DNA of 64,000 nucleotides from Treponema sp. Lineage in GTDB: Bacteria; Spirochaetota; Spirochaetia; Treponematales; Treponemataceae. Below, in pieces: positions 17,794 through 26,938 of the stretch. Location of the stretch: positions 1-64,000 of the forward strand of contig JAKSTG010000005.1 in the NCBI GenBank assembly GCA_024402695.1. Reading direction: 5' to 3'. The position numbers and the translations under genes were made by a program. Numbering within the stretch: position 1 is the first letter of the stretch; each line of letters opens with the position of its first letter. The notes under the pieces are model-generated. The model ran no database searches. It was given only the letters and a program-made list of their open reading frames with translations, and was not told the origin of the DNA.

Positions 17794-18741
17794 ATGGGAA
17801 TAACCAGCAAAAGTGAACAGAAACAGCTTTCCGGAATTGAGCGGGAACTTGTTCTTCAGTATCTCATTGACGGTAACGTTCCGGTTACTCTTACTCCTGT
17901 AGCCGAAGAAAGCCGCAACACCGAATCTGTAAAGCCTTTAAGTTCTGCAGTTTTCCCTGTAGCCCTCAAAGGTGAAAAAGTCCTTGCAGACAAATCTGGC
18001 CGAATCCTTCTGGAAAATCCTCCACAGTCAGTCCTTGCATTTGCCGGTAAAAAAGTAAAGGTTGAATTCTATTTCAACCGTGTAGGACTTTATTTCCATT
18101 CAGATGTTCTTGAAGCTTCAAAAGGTCTTGAACTTAAGGTGCCTGATACAATCAGTTACATCGAAGACAATTTTGAGACCCAGAAATATGATTTCACAGT
18201 TTCCCTTTACTACGAATGCAGAACCCAGTCTGATATCAACATGACCTGTATTCCATGGAAGGGAGCACCCCTTTTTGAACGTCCGGCCTGGAAAATCATT
18301 CCTTTACAGAATCAGCAGAAAGCCAAAAAATATCTTGAAATCTTTGTGGAACAGGCAAAAGTTGAAAAGAATGCAGGAAACGGAATCCAGCTTATTCCTG
18401 TGTGCAACTTCCTTACTTTCCAGGAAGAACACAAAATGGAAGCCCTTCAGGACAGGGTAAAACCTCTTTCAATTCTTTACGTAGACCACGAAAGAATTGT
18501 TTTCGGAAACGAAGCCAAAGGATTGAATCTGGTAGCTGGTGCCGAGTATGCATTGAAGATGTCCTTTACACTTAAGGAAGGCCCAATCATTTCAAGAGAT
18601 CTTTACGTTACCTGCAAGGTCAACAAAATATACAACGACGTTCAGGGAACAAAATATTGCGCTGACTGTGTATACACATCAATTCAGGAAGAGGATTTAA
18701 GATTCTTGTTTGAAAAAGCAACCAGCCGTTTATTCGGTTGA
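17794..18741 (+). CDS. PilZ-like protein (possible cyclic-di-GMP effector)
   Basis: A 315-residue cytoplasmic protein. The N-terminal half (about 70-150: LAFAGKKVKVEFYFNRVGLYFHSDVLEA) resembles the beta-barrel that precedes PilZ domains in spirochaetal effectors. The C-terminal end (LYVTCKVNKIYNDVQGTKYCADCVYTSIQEEDLRFLFEKA) has the strand-and-helix pattern that closes PilZ domains. The canonical RxxxR and (D/N)xSxxG ligand motifs are not visible, so binding of c-di-GMP is uncertain. The ComFB-like neighbour supports a signalling theme. An alternative is a structurally similar protein with no ligand. Confidence 0.45.
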   Translation: MGITSKSEQKQLSGIERELVLQYLIDGNVPVTLTPVAEESRNTESVKPLSSAVFPVALKGEKVLADKSGRILLENPPQSVLAFAGKKVKVEFYFNRVGLYFHSDVLEASKGLELKVPDTISYIEDNFETQKYDFTVSLYYECRTQSDINMTCIPWKGAPLFERPAWKIIPLQNQQKAKKYLEIFVEQAKVEKNAGNGIQLIPVCNFLTFQEEHKMEALQDRVKPLSILYVDHERIVFGNEAKGLNLVAGAEYALKMSFTLKEGPIISRDLYVTCKVNKIYNDVQGTKYCADCVYTSIQEEDLRFLFEKATSRLFG

Positions 18742-19857
18742 TTTTTCTGATTTGTTTACCGGAGCCGTTTCACTTTTGTGGAACGGCTTTTTTGTTTTTG
18801 GGACGCGGGCAGTACCGTTACCGATGATGGCTGCAACCGGTTTAAGATAAATAATGTGCTCGCAGGTGATTTTGATCATAACAGTCATAGGCACTGCAAG
18901 AAGCATTCCAAGGAATCCCCAGATATAACCCCAAAGAGAAAGTGAAATAAGGATTACAAAAGGCGAAATACCTAGGCCTTCTCCTTCGATTTTTGGTTCC
19001 AGAATGTTACCAATAATCATGTTAACCGACAGCATTACAATGGCAACAAGAATAATCTGCCAGACGCTTGGGTAAAACTGAATGAGGGCAAAAAGAATTG
19101 TTAATACACAGGAAATAATTGAACCAAAAATTGGGATGAAGTTCATACAGAATGCAAGGAATCCCCAGACTATCGGAAAGTCCATTCCAATTATAAAAGT
19201 TGCGGAAAAAACAATTAAGCCGGTTATAAGGCTTGCAAGAAATTTTATGGAAAGGAAGTGGGAAACTTCCCGTTTTACGTGTTCAGAAATAATGATTATC
19301 TGTTTGCTTTTGTTTGTAAAAGCAAGCTTAATCTTTTTTCTTGAAAGCTTCATTTCCAGAAGGAAAAAAGCCATTAAAAGGAAAACTGTAAGTAAAGATT
19401 TTCCAGAGTTTACAAGACCTGAAGAAAGGGTAATTGCAGTTTTTTGTACTACATCGCGGATTTTCTGAAAGCCCCAGATATTTTCCAGGAAGGATTTTCC
19501 TTCATCAAAGCCAAAGTCAAAGATAGAATCGAAAGTTGCAAAAATGGCCTGAAGTCTTGCTTCGTAGCGGGTGTAGTTTGAAAGGATAGAAGAAAGACCT
19601 GTTACCAGAAGTGATGAAAGAAGAATCATTATGATTACGGCAAGAAGTGTAACCAGAATGGAGCCTAAAACCCATGGAAAGTGAAGTTTCTTCTGCATTT
19701 TATCTACAACAGGAAGAAAAACAAAACCAAGAATAACGGCAAAAATAACAGGAAGGATAATATGCGAAAGTGTCTTAAGAACAAATACTCCCGCAATTAT
19801 TCCTATAAAAAAGAGGATAAAGAATGTCTGTTTTGAAAAATCATTTTTGTCCTGCAT
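18730..19857 (-). CDS. AI-2E-family transporter (PerM-like)
   Basis: A 375-residue polytopic membrane protein of the PerM/AI-2E exporter family. About eight hydrophobic segments are visible, with the family's two N-terminal helices (ILFFIGIIAGVFVLK; ILPVIFAVILGFVFLPVVD). It also has conserved loops around FPIVWGFLAFCMNFIPIFGSI and NMIIGNILEPKIEGEGLGISPFVI. Substrate is unknown; family members have been linked to autoinducer-2 export and ion exchange. It lies downstream of serS on the minus strand, 24 bases away. The hydrophilic tail (KSETAPVNKSEKSTE) overlaps the opposing gene's 3' end by 12 bases. Confidence 0.85.
   Translation of the reverse strand: MQDKNDFSKQTFFILFFIGIIAGVFVLKTLSHIILPVIFAVILGFVFLPVVDKMQKKLHFPWVLGSILVTLLAVIIMILLSSLLVTGLSSILSNYTRYEARLQAIFATFDSIFDFGFDEGKSFLENIWGFQKIRDVVQKTAITLSSGLVNSGKSLLTVFLLMAFFLLEMKLSRKKIKLAFTNKSKQIIIISEHVKREVSHFLSIKFLASLITGLIVFSATFIIGMDFPIVWGFLAFCMNFIPIFGSIISCVLTILFALIQFYPSVWQIILVAIVMLSVNMIIGNILEPKIEGEGLGISPFVILISLSLWGYIWGFLGMLLAVPMTVMIKITCEHIIYLKPVAAIIGNGTARVPKTKKPFHKSETAPVNKSEKSTE
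18763..18793 (+). terminator. Rho-independent terminator after the PilZ-like gene
   Basis: AGCCGTTTCAC (18763-18773), loop TTTT, GTGGAACGGCT (18778-18788) then TTTTT. The 11-base stem has one mismatch. It lies inside the last codons of the convergent AI-2E-family gene. Confidence 0.8.
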
Positions 19858-19881
19858 TATTTCTTTATCCTCTTTATAAAA

Positions 19882-21168
19882 TTATTTTTTTGGAAGGATT
19901 TTGTCGAATCCACAGTAAGGAACAAGTACTTCAGGGATTGTTACAGATCCGTCAGCATTCTGGTAGTTTTCGAGGATTGCGAGCATTGCACGTCCAACTG
20001 CGATAGCGGTCCCGTTCAGTGTGTGAACGTACTTGTTCTTTCCGTCGTCGTCCTTGTATTTGATGTTCAGGCGGCGTGCCTGGTAGTCTGTACAGTTAGA
20101 AGTAGATGTAACTTCACCGTATTCTCCGCCGTTACGTCCAGGCATCCAGGCTTCAAGGTCCCACTTGCGGTATGCTGGTGCACCAAGGTCACCTGTACAT
20201 GTATCTACAACGTGGAATGGAAGTCCAAGACCTGTGAAGATTTCTTCTTCGATAGCGCGGAGCTGTTCGTGAATAGCATCTGACTGTTCAGGAGTAGAGT
20301 AGGCGAACATTTCAACTTTGTCGAACTGGTGAACGCGGTAAAGTCCTTTTGAGAACTGACCTGCAGCACCTGCTTCGCGGCGGAAACAGTGTGAAAGACC
20401 ACCGTACATAAGTGGAAGTTTGTCTTTTGGAAGGATTTCATCCTGGTGGTATCCACCAAGTGTGATTTCAGCAGTTGCTACCAGACAAGTTCCTTCTTCT
20501 TCGATTGAGTAAACGTTTGATTCGTTTCCACGTGGGTTGAATCCGATACCTTTAAGGATGTCTTCTTTTGCTACGTCTGGAGTAATGAACATGTTGAAGT
20601 TGTGCTTGCGAAGTGTATTCAGGGCATACATGATAAGAGCCTGTTCAAGGAATACAGCTTCGTTCTTAAGGTAGTAGAACTTAGGACCAGAAACTTTTGT
20701 TCCGCGGTCGAAGTCCAGGATATCAAGAGATTCACCAAGAGCTACGTGGTCTTTTGGTTCGAAGTCGAATTTGCGTGGTGTACCAACAACTTTAACTTCC
20801 AGGTTTTCTGTGTCCAGTTTTCCAACAGGAGCTTTTGGATGGTACATGTTTGGAATCTGACGAGCAGCTTCTTCAAGAGCTTCTTCAGTTTCTTTCTGGT
20901 CTTTTTCAACTTTTGCGATTTCTTCCTTGAGAGCTTTACCGGCTTCAATAAGTTTTGCGCGCTGGTCGTTGTCCAGTTTCTGTTTCATGGCCTGGGCATT
21001 TTCGTTACGTTTCTGCTGAAGAGCCTGAAGTTCAGTTACCAGGGCAGTACGTTTGTCGTAAAGTTCAACAACTTTGTCGGCATCTGCACGGGCAGGGTCC
21101 ATGTTGCGGTCCAGAACATTCTGTTTAACTGCAGCAAGATTGTCTTTGATGTATTTGTAGTCTAACAT
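19882..21168 (-). CDS. serS: Seryl-tRNA synthetase
   Basis: 428 residues, standard length. The N-terminal coiled-coil arm covers about 30-105. The class II core has CLVATAEITLGGYHQDEIL (the TAE motif), then CFRREAGAAGQFSKGLYRVHQFDKVE as motif 2 and the C-terminal NGTAIAVGRAMLAILENYQ as motif 3. A GGAGATATT site precedes the ATG at 21168. It probably shares a transcript with the AI-2E-family gene. Confidence 0.97.
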   Translation of the reverse strand: MLDYKYIKDNLAAVKQNVLDRNMDPARADADKVVELYDKRTALVTELQALQQKRNENAQAMKQKLDNDQRAKLIEAGKALKEEIAKVEKDQKETEEALEEAARQIPNMYHPKAPVGKLDTENLEVKVVGTPRKFDFEPKDHVALGESLDILDFDRGTKVSGPKFYYLKNEAVFLEQALIMYALNTLRKHNFNMFITPDVAKEDILKGIGFNPRGNESNVYSIEEEGTCLVATAEITLGGYHQDEILPKDKLPLMYGGLSHCFRREAGAAGQFSKGLYRVHQFDKVEMFAYSTPEQSDAIHEQLRAIEEEIFTGLGLPFHVVDTCTGDLGAPAYRKWDLEAWMPGRNGGEYGEVTSTSNCTDYQARRLNIKYKDDDGKNKYVHTLNGTAIAVGRAMLAILENYQNADGSVTIPEVLVPYCGFDKILPKK

Positions 21169-21205
21169 TTAATATCTCCTCGGAAAAATCCGTTAGTTTA
21201 ATATT

Positions 21206-21937
21206 TTAGTCCATAAGCTGATATGTAATTGTCACATCAGCAGTTACAGAAGATACTCCGTCTGATACCGGTGAAACAGCGCCGGCAAGAGTTTCAGAAA
21301 CGAGGGACTTTGCATTGATCTTTGCGAACTTTGTTTTTTCCTCGTTGATTTCAAGAACCTTGTTTACTTTGCATCCGGAAGCACCTGCCAGAAGATTTGC
21401 TGCATCCTGTGCAGTCTGAACAGCATTTGTTCTAGCCTGTCGAAGGCTTGAGGCAGTATCACCTGTAATGTAGCTTACGTTCGAAAGAACAGCAGAGTTT
21501 CCTGCTTTCTGAACGATAACATCTTTTACAGATTTAGTTCTTGTAACATCATTGATAGTGATGTTGATTTTATTTGAAACTACAGTGTAGTCTTCTTTTC
21601 CAACCCATTCACCGCTTTCGTCTTTGATCCAGACTTTTGTGCCTTTTTCTGTTTCTGATTTAGAAACTGAAGCAATGTCTTTAGCTTCAACACCGGCAGC
21701 TTTTGCGGCATCAACAACAACAGCTGAAAGTTCAGAGTTTGTTTTATTGGCAACAGCAGAATCGATGTCGCGGGTTCTTACTGTGAAAGAAAGAACAGCC
21801 TGGTCAACGTTTACAGTGCCTGAACCGTTTACAGTGATTTTTCTTGTTACTTCCTGTGGCTTGTTGATTGTACAAGATGTAAGTCCTGTTACTGCAAGAG
21901 CAGCAATTCCACATAAAATTAAAATACTTTTTTTCAT
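21206..21937 (-). CDS. SIMPL-domain lipoprotein
   Basis: 243 residues with a signal peptide and lipobox LTSC (MKKSILILCGIAALAVTGLTSC). The remainder is a SIMPL/DUF541 domain. It has the opening VNGSGTVNVDQAVLSFTVRTRD and the closing VSSVTADVTITYQLMD, typical of YggE-type periplasmic oligomers linked to stress tolerance. It lies between serS and the glutamate-rich TPR lipoprotein on the same strand. Confidence 0.82.
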   Translation of the reverse strand: MKKSILILCGIAALAVTGLTSCTINKPQEVTRKITVNGSGTVNVDQAVLSFTVRTRDIDSAVANKTNSELSAVVVDAAKAAGVEAKDIASVSKSETEKGTKVWIKDESGEWVGKEDYTVVSNKINITINDVTRTKSVKDVIVQKAGNSAVLSNVSYITGDTASSLRQARTNAVQTAQDAANLLAGASGCKVNKVLEINEEKTKFAKINAKSLVSETLAGAVSPVSDGVSSVTADVTITYQLMD

Positions 21938-21965
21938 TTTGTTTTCCCCTATATATATTCTGTTT

Positions 21966-23393
21966 TTATCTGATATTTATATAGAACCTTTTCAGGTAAA
22001 TCGCTCTCTTTTCGGCTTCTTCATAGTGGTCCGAAAGAGGGTAGTTCTGAATCAGTTCTTCATAGGTTTCTACAGATTTCTTAATGTTTCTGTATTCAGA
22101 GTTTCCTTCGTAAAGCTGGGCCAGAAGGAACAGAGCTTCATCTCTGCCTGATTCCGACACAGTCAGGAAGTTCTGAAGATTATTATATACTTCAGTAAAG
22201 TTTTTTTCATCTATTGCCTTTCTGGCGGCAGTCATATATTCGTCACCTGAAAGTACTTTGTAGGAACGTGGTTCTTCTGTTGCAGCGGCAGGTTTTGTTT
22301 CTTCTGCTTTTGGCTGAACTCTTTTTACTTCAGAAGTTTTTGGAGGAAGTTTTTCTTCAACCTTTGTTTCTTCAGGTTTGATTTCTTCGTATTTTGGTTC
22401 TTCAGCAACTTCAGACTTTGGTTCTGGAGCTTTTGTTTCAGCCGGTTTTGAAACTTTTGGTGCAGGCTTTTTAGGAACTACTTCTGCGTAGTCCGGAGCC
22501 TTTACGTGAACCGCAGGCTTAGATTTGAGTTCAGAAACTTTTACTTCCAGGTAGTCATCGATGTACTGGTCACCAAGGATATCTTCTTTATAGAAGTGAA
22601 GGATTACAGTTCCAGGAACTCTTGCCATGAGGGTAAAGCTTGTATTTTTATCTGATGTCTTACGACCAGTGCTTGTAAGGTTTTTTGATCCGTCTGTACA
22701 GCCAAGGAAGACCCAGCCTTTGCCAGGATAAACTACATCAAGGCTTTCGCCTTTCTTCATGGAAACAGAGCGAGATGGGACAATCTGTACAACTACTTCA
22801 GGTTCTCCAGATTCTTCTTTTTCTTCCGCCTCCGCACCAGGAGCTTCCAAATCTTCCACTTCGTCTTCGCGGGTATTGTTCTCTTCTATAACTTCGTCAA
22901 TTTCTTCAACTTCGGTCTTGTCTTTTGAGTCTTCAGCTTTTTCGTCGGCTTTAACTTCTTCCACAACTTCAGGTTCTTTTTGAGACTCAGTCTCTTCAGG
23001 AGGAAGTTCTGGAAGTTCTGAGTAATCGTCTTCTGTTACAGGTTCAACGATTTTTACTTCGGGGTCTTTTTCAACTGTAACAACAGGAACCGGTGGAAGT
23101 TCTGCTTCGAAAACTTCAGGTTCAGTGATTTCAGGAAGTTCTTCAAATTCAGAAGCTGGTTCTTCAGAAGAAGTTTCTTCTTCGGCTTCTTCGGAAATCA
23201 CTTCTGTTTCTTCAGCTTTATTTTCTTCTTCAACAGTTACTGTTTCTTCAGCTTCTTCGGAAATATCAGTTTCTGTTACTTCAGTTTCCGGAGCGGTTAA
23301 CTGATTTTCAGGTTCAGCGTCTTTTGAGGCACAGGAGAAAAATGAGAATGAAAAAATAGAAATAAAACAAAGGGTCAGAAAAGTTTTTTTCAT
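21966..23393 (-). CDS. Glutamate-rich lipoprotein with C-terminal TPR domain
   Basis: 475 residues. Lipobox FFSC follows a signal sequence (MKKTFLTLCFISIFSFSFFSC). Residues about 25-200 are low-complexity Glu/Thr/Val/Pro. A beta-rich domain follows at about 198-290 (VVQIVPSRSVSMKKGESLDVVYPGKGWVFLG). A second Pro/Lys/Glu linker then leads to a TPR region at about 385-475 (SGRDEALFLLAQLYEGNSEYRNI). The linkers could span the periplasm and the TPR end resembles BamD/YbgF-type modules. Its start overlaps the preceding membrane-protein gene by four bases, which in turn touches smc. Confidence 0.7.
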   Translation of the reverse strand: MKKTFLTLCFISIFSFSFFSCASKDAEPENQLTAPETEVTETDISEEAEETVTVEEENKAEETEVISEEAEEETSSEEPASEFEELPEITEPEVFEAELPPVPVVTVEKDPEVKIVEPVTEDDYSELPELPPEETESQKEPEVVEEVKADEKAEDSKDKTEVEEIDEVIEENNTREDEVEDLEAPGAEAEEKEESGEPEVVVQIVPSRSVSMKKGESLDVVYPGKGWVFLGCTDGSKNLTSTGRKTSDKNTSFTLMARVPGTVILHFYKEDILGDQYIDDYLEVKVSELKSKPAVHVKAPDYAEVVPKKPAPKVSKPAETKAPEPKSEVAEEPKYEEIKPEETKVEEKLPPKTSEVKRVQPKAEETKPAAATEEPRSYKVLSGDEYMTAARKAIDEKNFTEVYNNLQNFLTVSESGRDEALFLLAQLYEGNSEYRNIKKSVETYEELIQNYPLSDHYEEAEKRAIYLKRFYINIR

Positions 23394-23779
23394 GGAGCGG
23401 CTCCTGTGATTTCTTCTACAAGACGATCATTTGCTTTTGAAAGGTCATCAAGTTCTTTTGTGCCAGGTTTTGTGAACCAGGCTTCAGCTTCTTCTGAAGT
23501 CCAGGCTTCTTTTGTAACACGGGAAGGATTGTATCCGTCTGGGACAGCAGGTCCCGGAGGAACGATCATTTCTTCTGTAAGAGTAAGAGGTCTTTCATAT
23601 CCTTTTGCTTCAGGCTTTTTGAGGGCGGCGCAAAGAAGGATAAGGGCAATGAGAATCACTACCACAAGAGCTCCGATACAGGCAGAAAGCATTTTGTTTT
23701 CGCTTACGTATTCTGTAATCTTGTTCCACAGATTCGAGAAAAAATCCTTTATGTTCTGAAGAAGATCCTGGAAATCCAT
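23390..23779 (-). CDS. Single-pass membrane protein of unknown function
   Basis: 129 residues with one transmembrane helix at about 30-52 (LSACIGALVVVILIALILLCAAL). An amphipathic N-terminus (DLLQNIKDFFSNLWNKITEYV) precedes it and an acidic soluble C-terminus follows. No family recognised. It overlaps smc by one base and the TPR lipoprotein by four, so the three are almost certainly cotranscribed. An envelope role shared with the lipoprotein is plausible but inferred. Confidence 0.65.
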   Translation of the reverse strand: MDFQDLLQNIKDFFSNLWNKITEYVSENKMLSACIGALVVVILIALILLCAALKKPEAKGYERPLTLTEEMIVPPGPAVPDGYNPSRVTKEAWTSEEAEAWFTKPGTKELDDLSKANDRLVEEITGAAP

Positions 23780-26700
23780 TATTCGGTTTTTTCTCCATTG
23801 GAATCAGAAGCTTCAGTTGATTCAGCAGAGGTTTCAGGATTTTCAGAAGCTTCGCCTTCCGCTTTTTCTTCGGCTGCTTTCTTGGCTTCTTTTTCGGCCT
23901 GTTTAGCAAGACGTTCTTTTTCCTTCATTTCTTTTTTTACGCGTTCAATTTCTGGATCGGTAATAGTTCCGTCTTCGTTATGAATACGTTTTTCAGGACG
24001 TGGAGGGATTACCGCGCCTTCATCAACATCAATGTCTTCATCAACAAATTTGTTTTCTTCTTTGAACTTCTTTCCTGTCTTAAGGTCTTCGTCCAGGCGG
24101 AGTGCAATGATTTTAGAAACACCCGATTCTTCCATTGTGATACCAAGCATTGTTGAAGCACCCATTACAGTTTTCTTGTTATGGGTAATAACAATGTACT
24201 GGGAAACGTTGGCAAAACTTTCCAGTGCAGTTACGAAAGAAGAAACGTTCTTGTCATCAAGGGCAGCGTCAATTTCGTCCAAAAGACAGAAAGGACTTGG
24301 GCGAACCTGATATGTTGCAAAGAGAAGTGCAACGGCAGTCATGGTTTTTTCACCACCGGAAAGAAGAGCAATGTTTTCCAGTTTCTTTCCAGGAGGCTGT
24401 GCATAAATATCAATACCTGACTGGAGGATGTTTGTAGGATCAGCAAGTTTAAGTTCGGCACGACCACCGTTGAAAAGACGGCGGAACATGTTGTGGAAAT
24501 TCTTCTTGATCTGGTTATAGGTTTCCAGGAACATTTCAGAAGATTTTGATTTGATTTCTTCTGAAACGCGGATCAGGTTATCAAGAGATTTCTGTGTATC
24601 GTCATAGTTTGCTTTCTGACGTTCGTAACGGTCTTTTACCTCTGCGAATTCTTCAACGGCCATAAGGTTCACGTTTACGAGAGGCTTGATTTTTTCTTTT
24701 GCGTCAGCAAGCTTGTCGCGCAGTTCATTAACAGGAGTGTAGATCTTGTACATGCGTTCTTCGAATTCCATAAGATCGCGGGAGTACTGGTCCTGATAAT
24801 TCTGCTTAAGGTTTTTAATGTCGTTGTCAGAAGAGTTCAGGGTAAGGGTCAGGCGTTCATACTGTTCCTGATACTTTCTCTGGTCTTCCTGTTTTTTCTG
24901 AAGAGTATCGTTTTTGCCCGAAACACTTTTGTTGCATTTGGCGATTTCAACATCCAGGACTTCCAGTTCTTTTGCCAGCTTCTGTCCGCGGTATTCAATT
25001 TCTGCCACTTCAGACTGAACTTCTTCAATCTGTTCTTCAAGTTCTTCGGCGCGTTTTGATTCTGAGAAAAATTCTTCATCGGCTTCACGCAGGGAGTTCT
25101 GTTCTGTTGTAAGACTTCGTTTGATAAGAAGAATCTGATTTTCAGTTGCAGTAATCTGTTCCTGCATCTTAATCTGGTTTCCGTGAAGTTTGTGGAGTGT
25201 ATCCTTGTATTCGTCAATCTTTGCAGTGAGCCCTGTGTTCTCAACGTTCAGTTCAGAAATCTGATTCTGAATTGTTTCGATCTGGGAAATGTTTTCTTCG
25301 ATCTGATGATCAATGGAACGTTTCTTTGTCATTACACCTTCAGGAGAAAGGAATTCTGTAATGAAAGCAGGGGATGCGTTGTAGTATGAATCAAGGTCAG
25401 AAGAAAGCTTTTCGAGATTCTTGCAGGTTTCTGCAAAGGCATCCGCGGCTTCTTTTACGACCTTAAGATTTTCTTCTTTTGAGTTTCCGGTCCTTTTTGC
25501 AGCGTCATCAAAAACATCGTGACGGCCTTTTGCAAATACTTTCAACTTGCCCAAAGTTTCATCAAGTTCTTCCCGGGCTTTTCTCATGGCGCCTTCAGAG
25601 AATCCGGCAGCCTTAAGCTTTTCATCAAGCATGCCTACAATGTCTTCTGTAATGGCGGCAAGTTTCTGCTGCAGAGTTTTGCGTTCTTCGTTCAGCACGC
25701 TGATTTTGTCGGCGTATTCAGAAGCACGGGCTTCGTTTTCTGTAATCTGCAGAGATGAGGTATTGATATTCTGTTCGAAAGATTCAATGTTCTTCTGGAT
25801 GTCTGCCAGCTGCTTTGTCTTTTCGTGAAGTCCTGCTTCAGTTTCATCAATTTCTTCGTGAATGGAATCGATGCGTTCCTGAATTGCAGATTTCTTTGCT
25901 TCAAGAGTAGCAAGCTTTGTTTTGATTTCGGTCTGGCGGCCAGTAATTTCTTTAAGAAGATCCTGCTTACCGTTCTTTTCTTTTGCAATACCAAGAAGGT
26001 CGCCCTGCTTGTGGTAAAGTTCTTCCTGCATGGACTTAACCTTGTCCATGTTTTCAGAAATTGTATTTGTGATTTCTTCGATTTCGGCGCGAACCTTGTC
26101 ACGTTTTTCTACGATCAGTTCAAGTTCTTTTTCGCGACGAGATTTTTCTGTTACGAAATTCTTAAGGCGCAGAAGAGTAAGGTCCAGGTCAAGGGAACTG
26201 ATCTGTTCTTTGAGTTCACGGAACTTCTTTGTTTTTTCAGCCTGGATTTTCAGTGAGTCATAGCTGCGCTTGATTTCGGCCATGGCTACTTCAATCTGGA
26301 TCATGTTCTGGCGAGTGCGTTCAAGTTCGCGTTCAGCTTCCTGAACTTCAGCCTTTGAGCGGGAAATACCTGCGGCTTCCTCAAAAAGGTAGCGTCGGTC
26401 TTCAGGTTTTGAAGAAAGGATCTGGTCGATCTTTCCCTGTTCCATAACAGAGTAGGCAGCTTTACCAACACCTGTATCCATAAAGAGTTTACGGATTTCT
26501 GTTGGTCCAACCTGACGGTTGTTAATAAAATATTCCTGGTCACCTGATCTGTACAGGCGGCGTTTGATTGCAATTTCAGAATCTTCCAGTGGAAGAAGTC
26601 CGTTCTCGTTGCAGAGGGTTAAAGTTACTTCGGCAGTGTTGAGGGCAGAGCGGTTTTCGGTTCCGTTAAAAATAACGTCTTCCATTTTTTCAGCGCGGAG

Positions 26701-26865
26701 ATTTTTTGCCCTGTTTTCTGCAATTACCCATTTAATGGCATCTACAACGTTACTTTTTCCACAGCCGTTTGGACCGAGAAGTGCTGTAATACCATCTGCA
26801 AAGTCGATGTGGGTCTTGTCAGCAAATGATTTGAATCCATAAATATCAAGACTTTTTAAGAACAT
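23779..26865 (-). CDS. smc: Chromosome segregation SMC-type ATPase, hinge not recognisable
   Basis: 1028 residues, shorter than the usual ~1170-1200. The Walker A head is GPNGCGKSNV (31-40). The signature LSGGEKTMTAVALLFA and Walker B LLDEIDAALDD lie near 850-900. Long coiled coils flank the centre. In place of the usual ~150-residue hinge with its GGxxxGR motif there is a short segment (about 410-515: DEKLKAAGFSEGAMRKAREELDETLGKL to YYNASPAFITEFLSPEG). The tail (about 985-1028) is Glu/Ala/Lys-rich. The ATG at 26865 lacks a Shine-Dalgarno sequence and lies nine bases after a TATAAT box. Confidence 0.9.
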   Translation of the reverse strand: MFLKSLDIYGFKSFADKTHIDFADGITALLGPNGCGKSNVVDAIKWVIAENRAKNLRAEKMEDVIFNGTENRSALNTAEVTLTLCNENGLLPLEDSEIAIKRRLYRSGDQEYFINNRQVGPTEIRKLFMDTGVGKAAYSVMEQGKIDQILSSKPEDRRYLFEEAAGISRSKAEVQEAERELERTRQNMIQIEVAMAEIKRSYDSLKIQAEKTKKFRELKEQISSLDLDLTLLRLKNFVTEKSRREKELELIVEKRDKVRAEIEEITNTISENMDKVKSMQEELYHKQGDLLGIAKEKNGKQDLLKEITGRQTEIKTKLATLEAKKSAIQERIDSIHEEIDETEAGLHEKTKQLADIQKNIESFEQNINTSSLQITENEARASEYADKISVLNEERKTLQQKLAAITEDIVGMLDEKLKAAGFSEGAMRKAREELDETLGKLKVFAKGRHDVFDDAAKRTGNSKEENLKVVKEAADAFAETCKNLEKLSSDLDSYYNASPAFITEFLSPEGVMTKKRSIDHQIEENISQIETIQNQISELNVENTGLTAKIDEYKDTLHKLHGNQIKMQEQITATENQILLIKRSLTTEQNSLREADEEFFSESKRAEELEEQIEEVQSEVAEIEYRGQKLAKELEVLDVEIAKCNKSVSGKNDTLQKKQEDQRKYQEQYERLTLTLNSSDNDIKNLKQNYQDQYSRDLMEFEERMYKIYTPVNELRDKLADAKEKIKPLVNVNLMAVEEFAEVKDRYERQKANYDDTQKSLDNLIRVSEEIKSKSSEMFLETYNQIKKNFHNMFRRLFNGGRAELKLADPTNILQSGIDIYAQPPGKKLENIALLSGGEKTMTAVALLFATYQVRPSPFCLLDEIDAALDDKNVSSFVTALESFANVSQYIVITHNKKTVMGASTMLGITMEESGVSKIIALRLDEDLKTGKKFKEENKFVDEDIDVDEGAVIPPRPEKRIHNEDGTITDPEIERVKKEMKEKERLAKQAEKEAKKAAEEKAEGEASENPETSAESTEASDSNGEKTE

Positions 26866-26874
26866 AACATTACA

Positions 26875-26903
26875 ATTATACTAAAATAAGAGATTTCTAG
26901 CAA
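26875..26903 (-). promoter_or_regulatory. smc promoter, near-leaderless
   Basis: Minus strand -35 TTGCTA (26898-26903), 17-base spacer, -10 TATAAT (26875-26880). Only nine bases separate the -10 from the smc ATG, leaving a leader of about two or three bases and no ribosome-binding site. Confidence 0.6.
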
Positions 26904-26938
26904 TTATAGAGAGATAAACAGGAATTTCAGGCTGTTTT

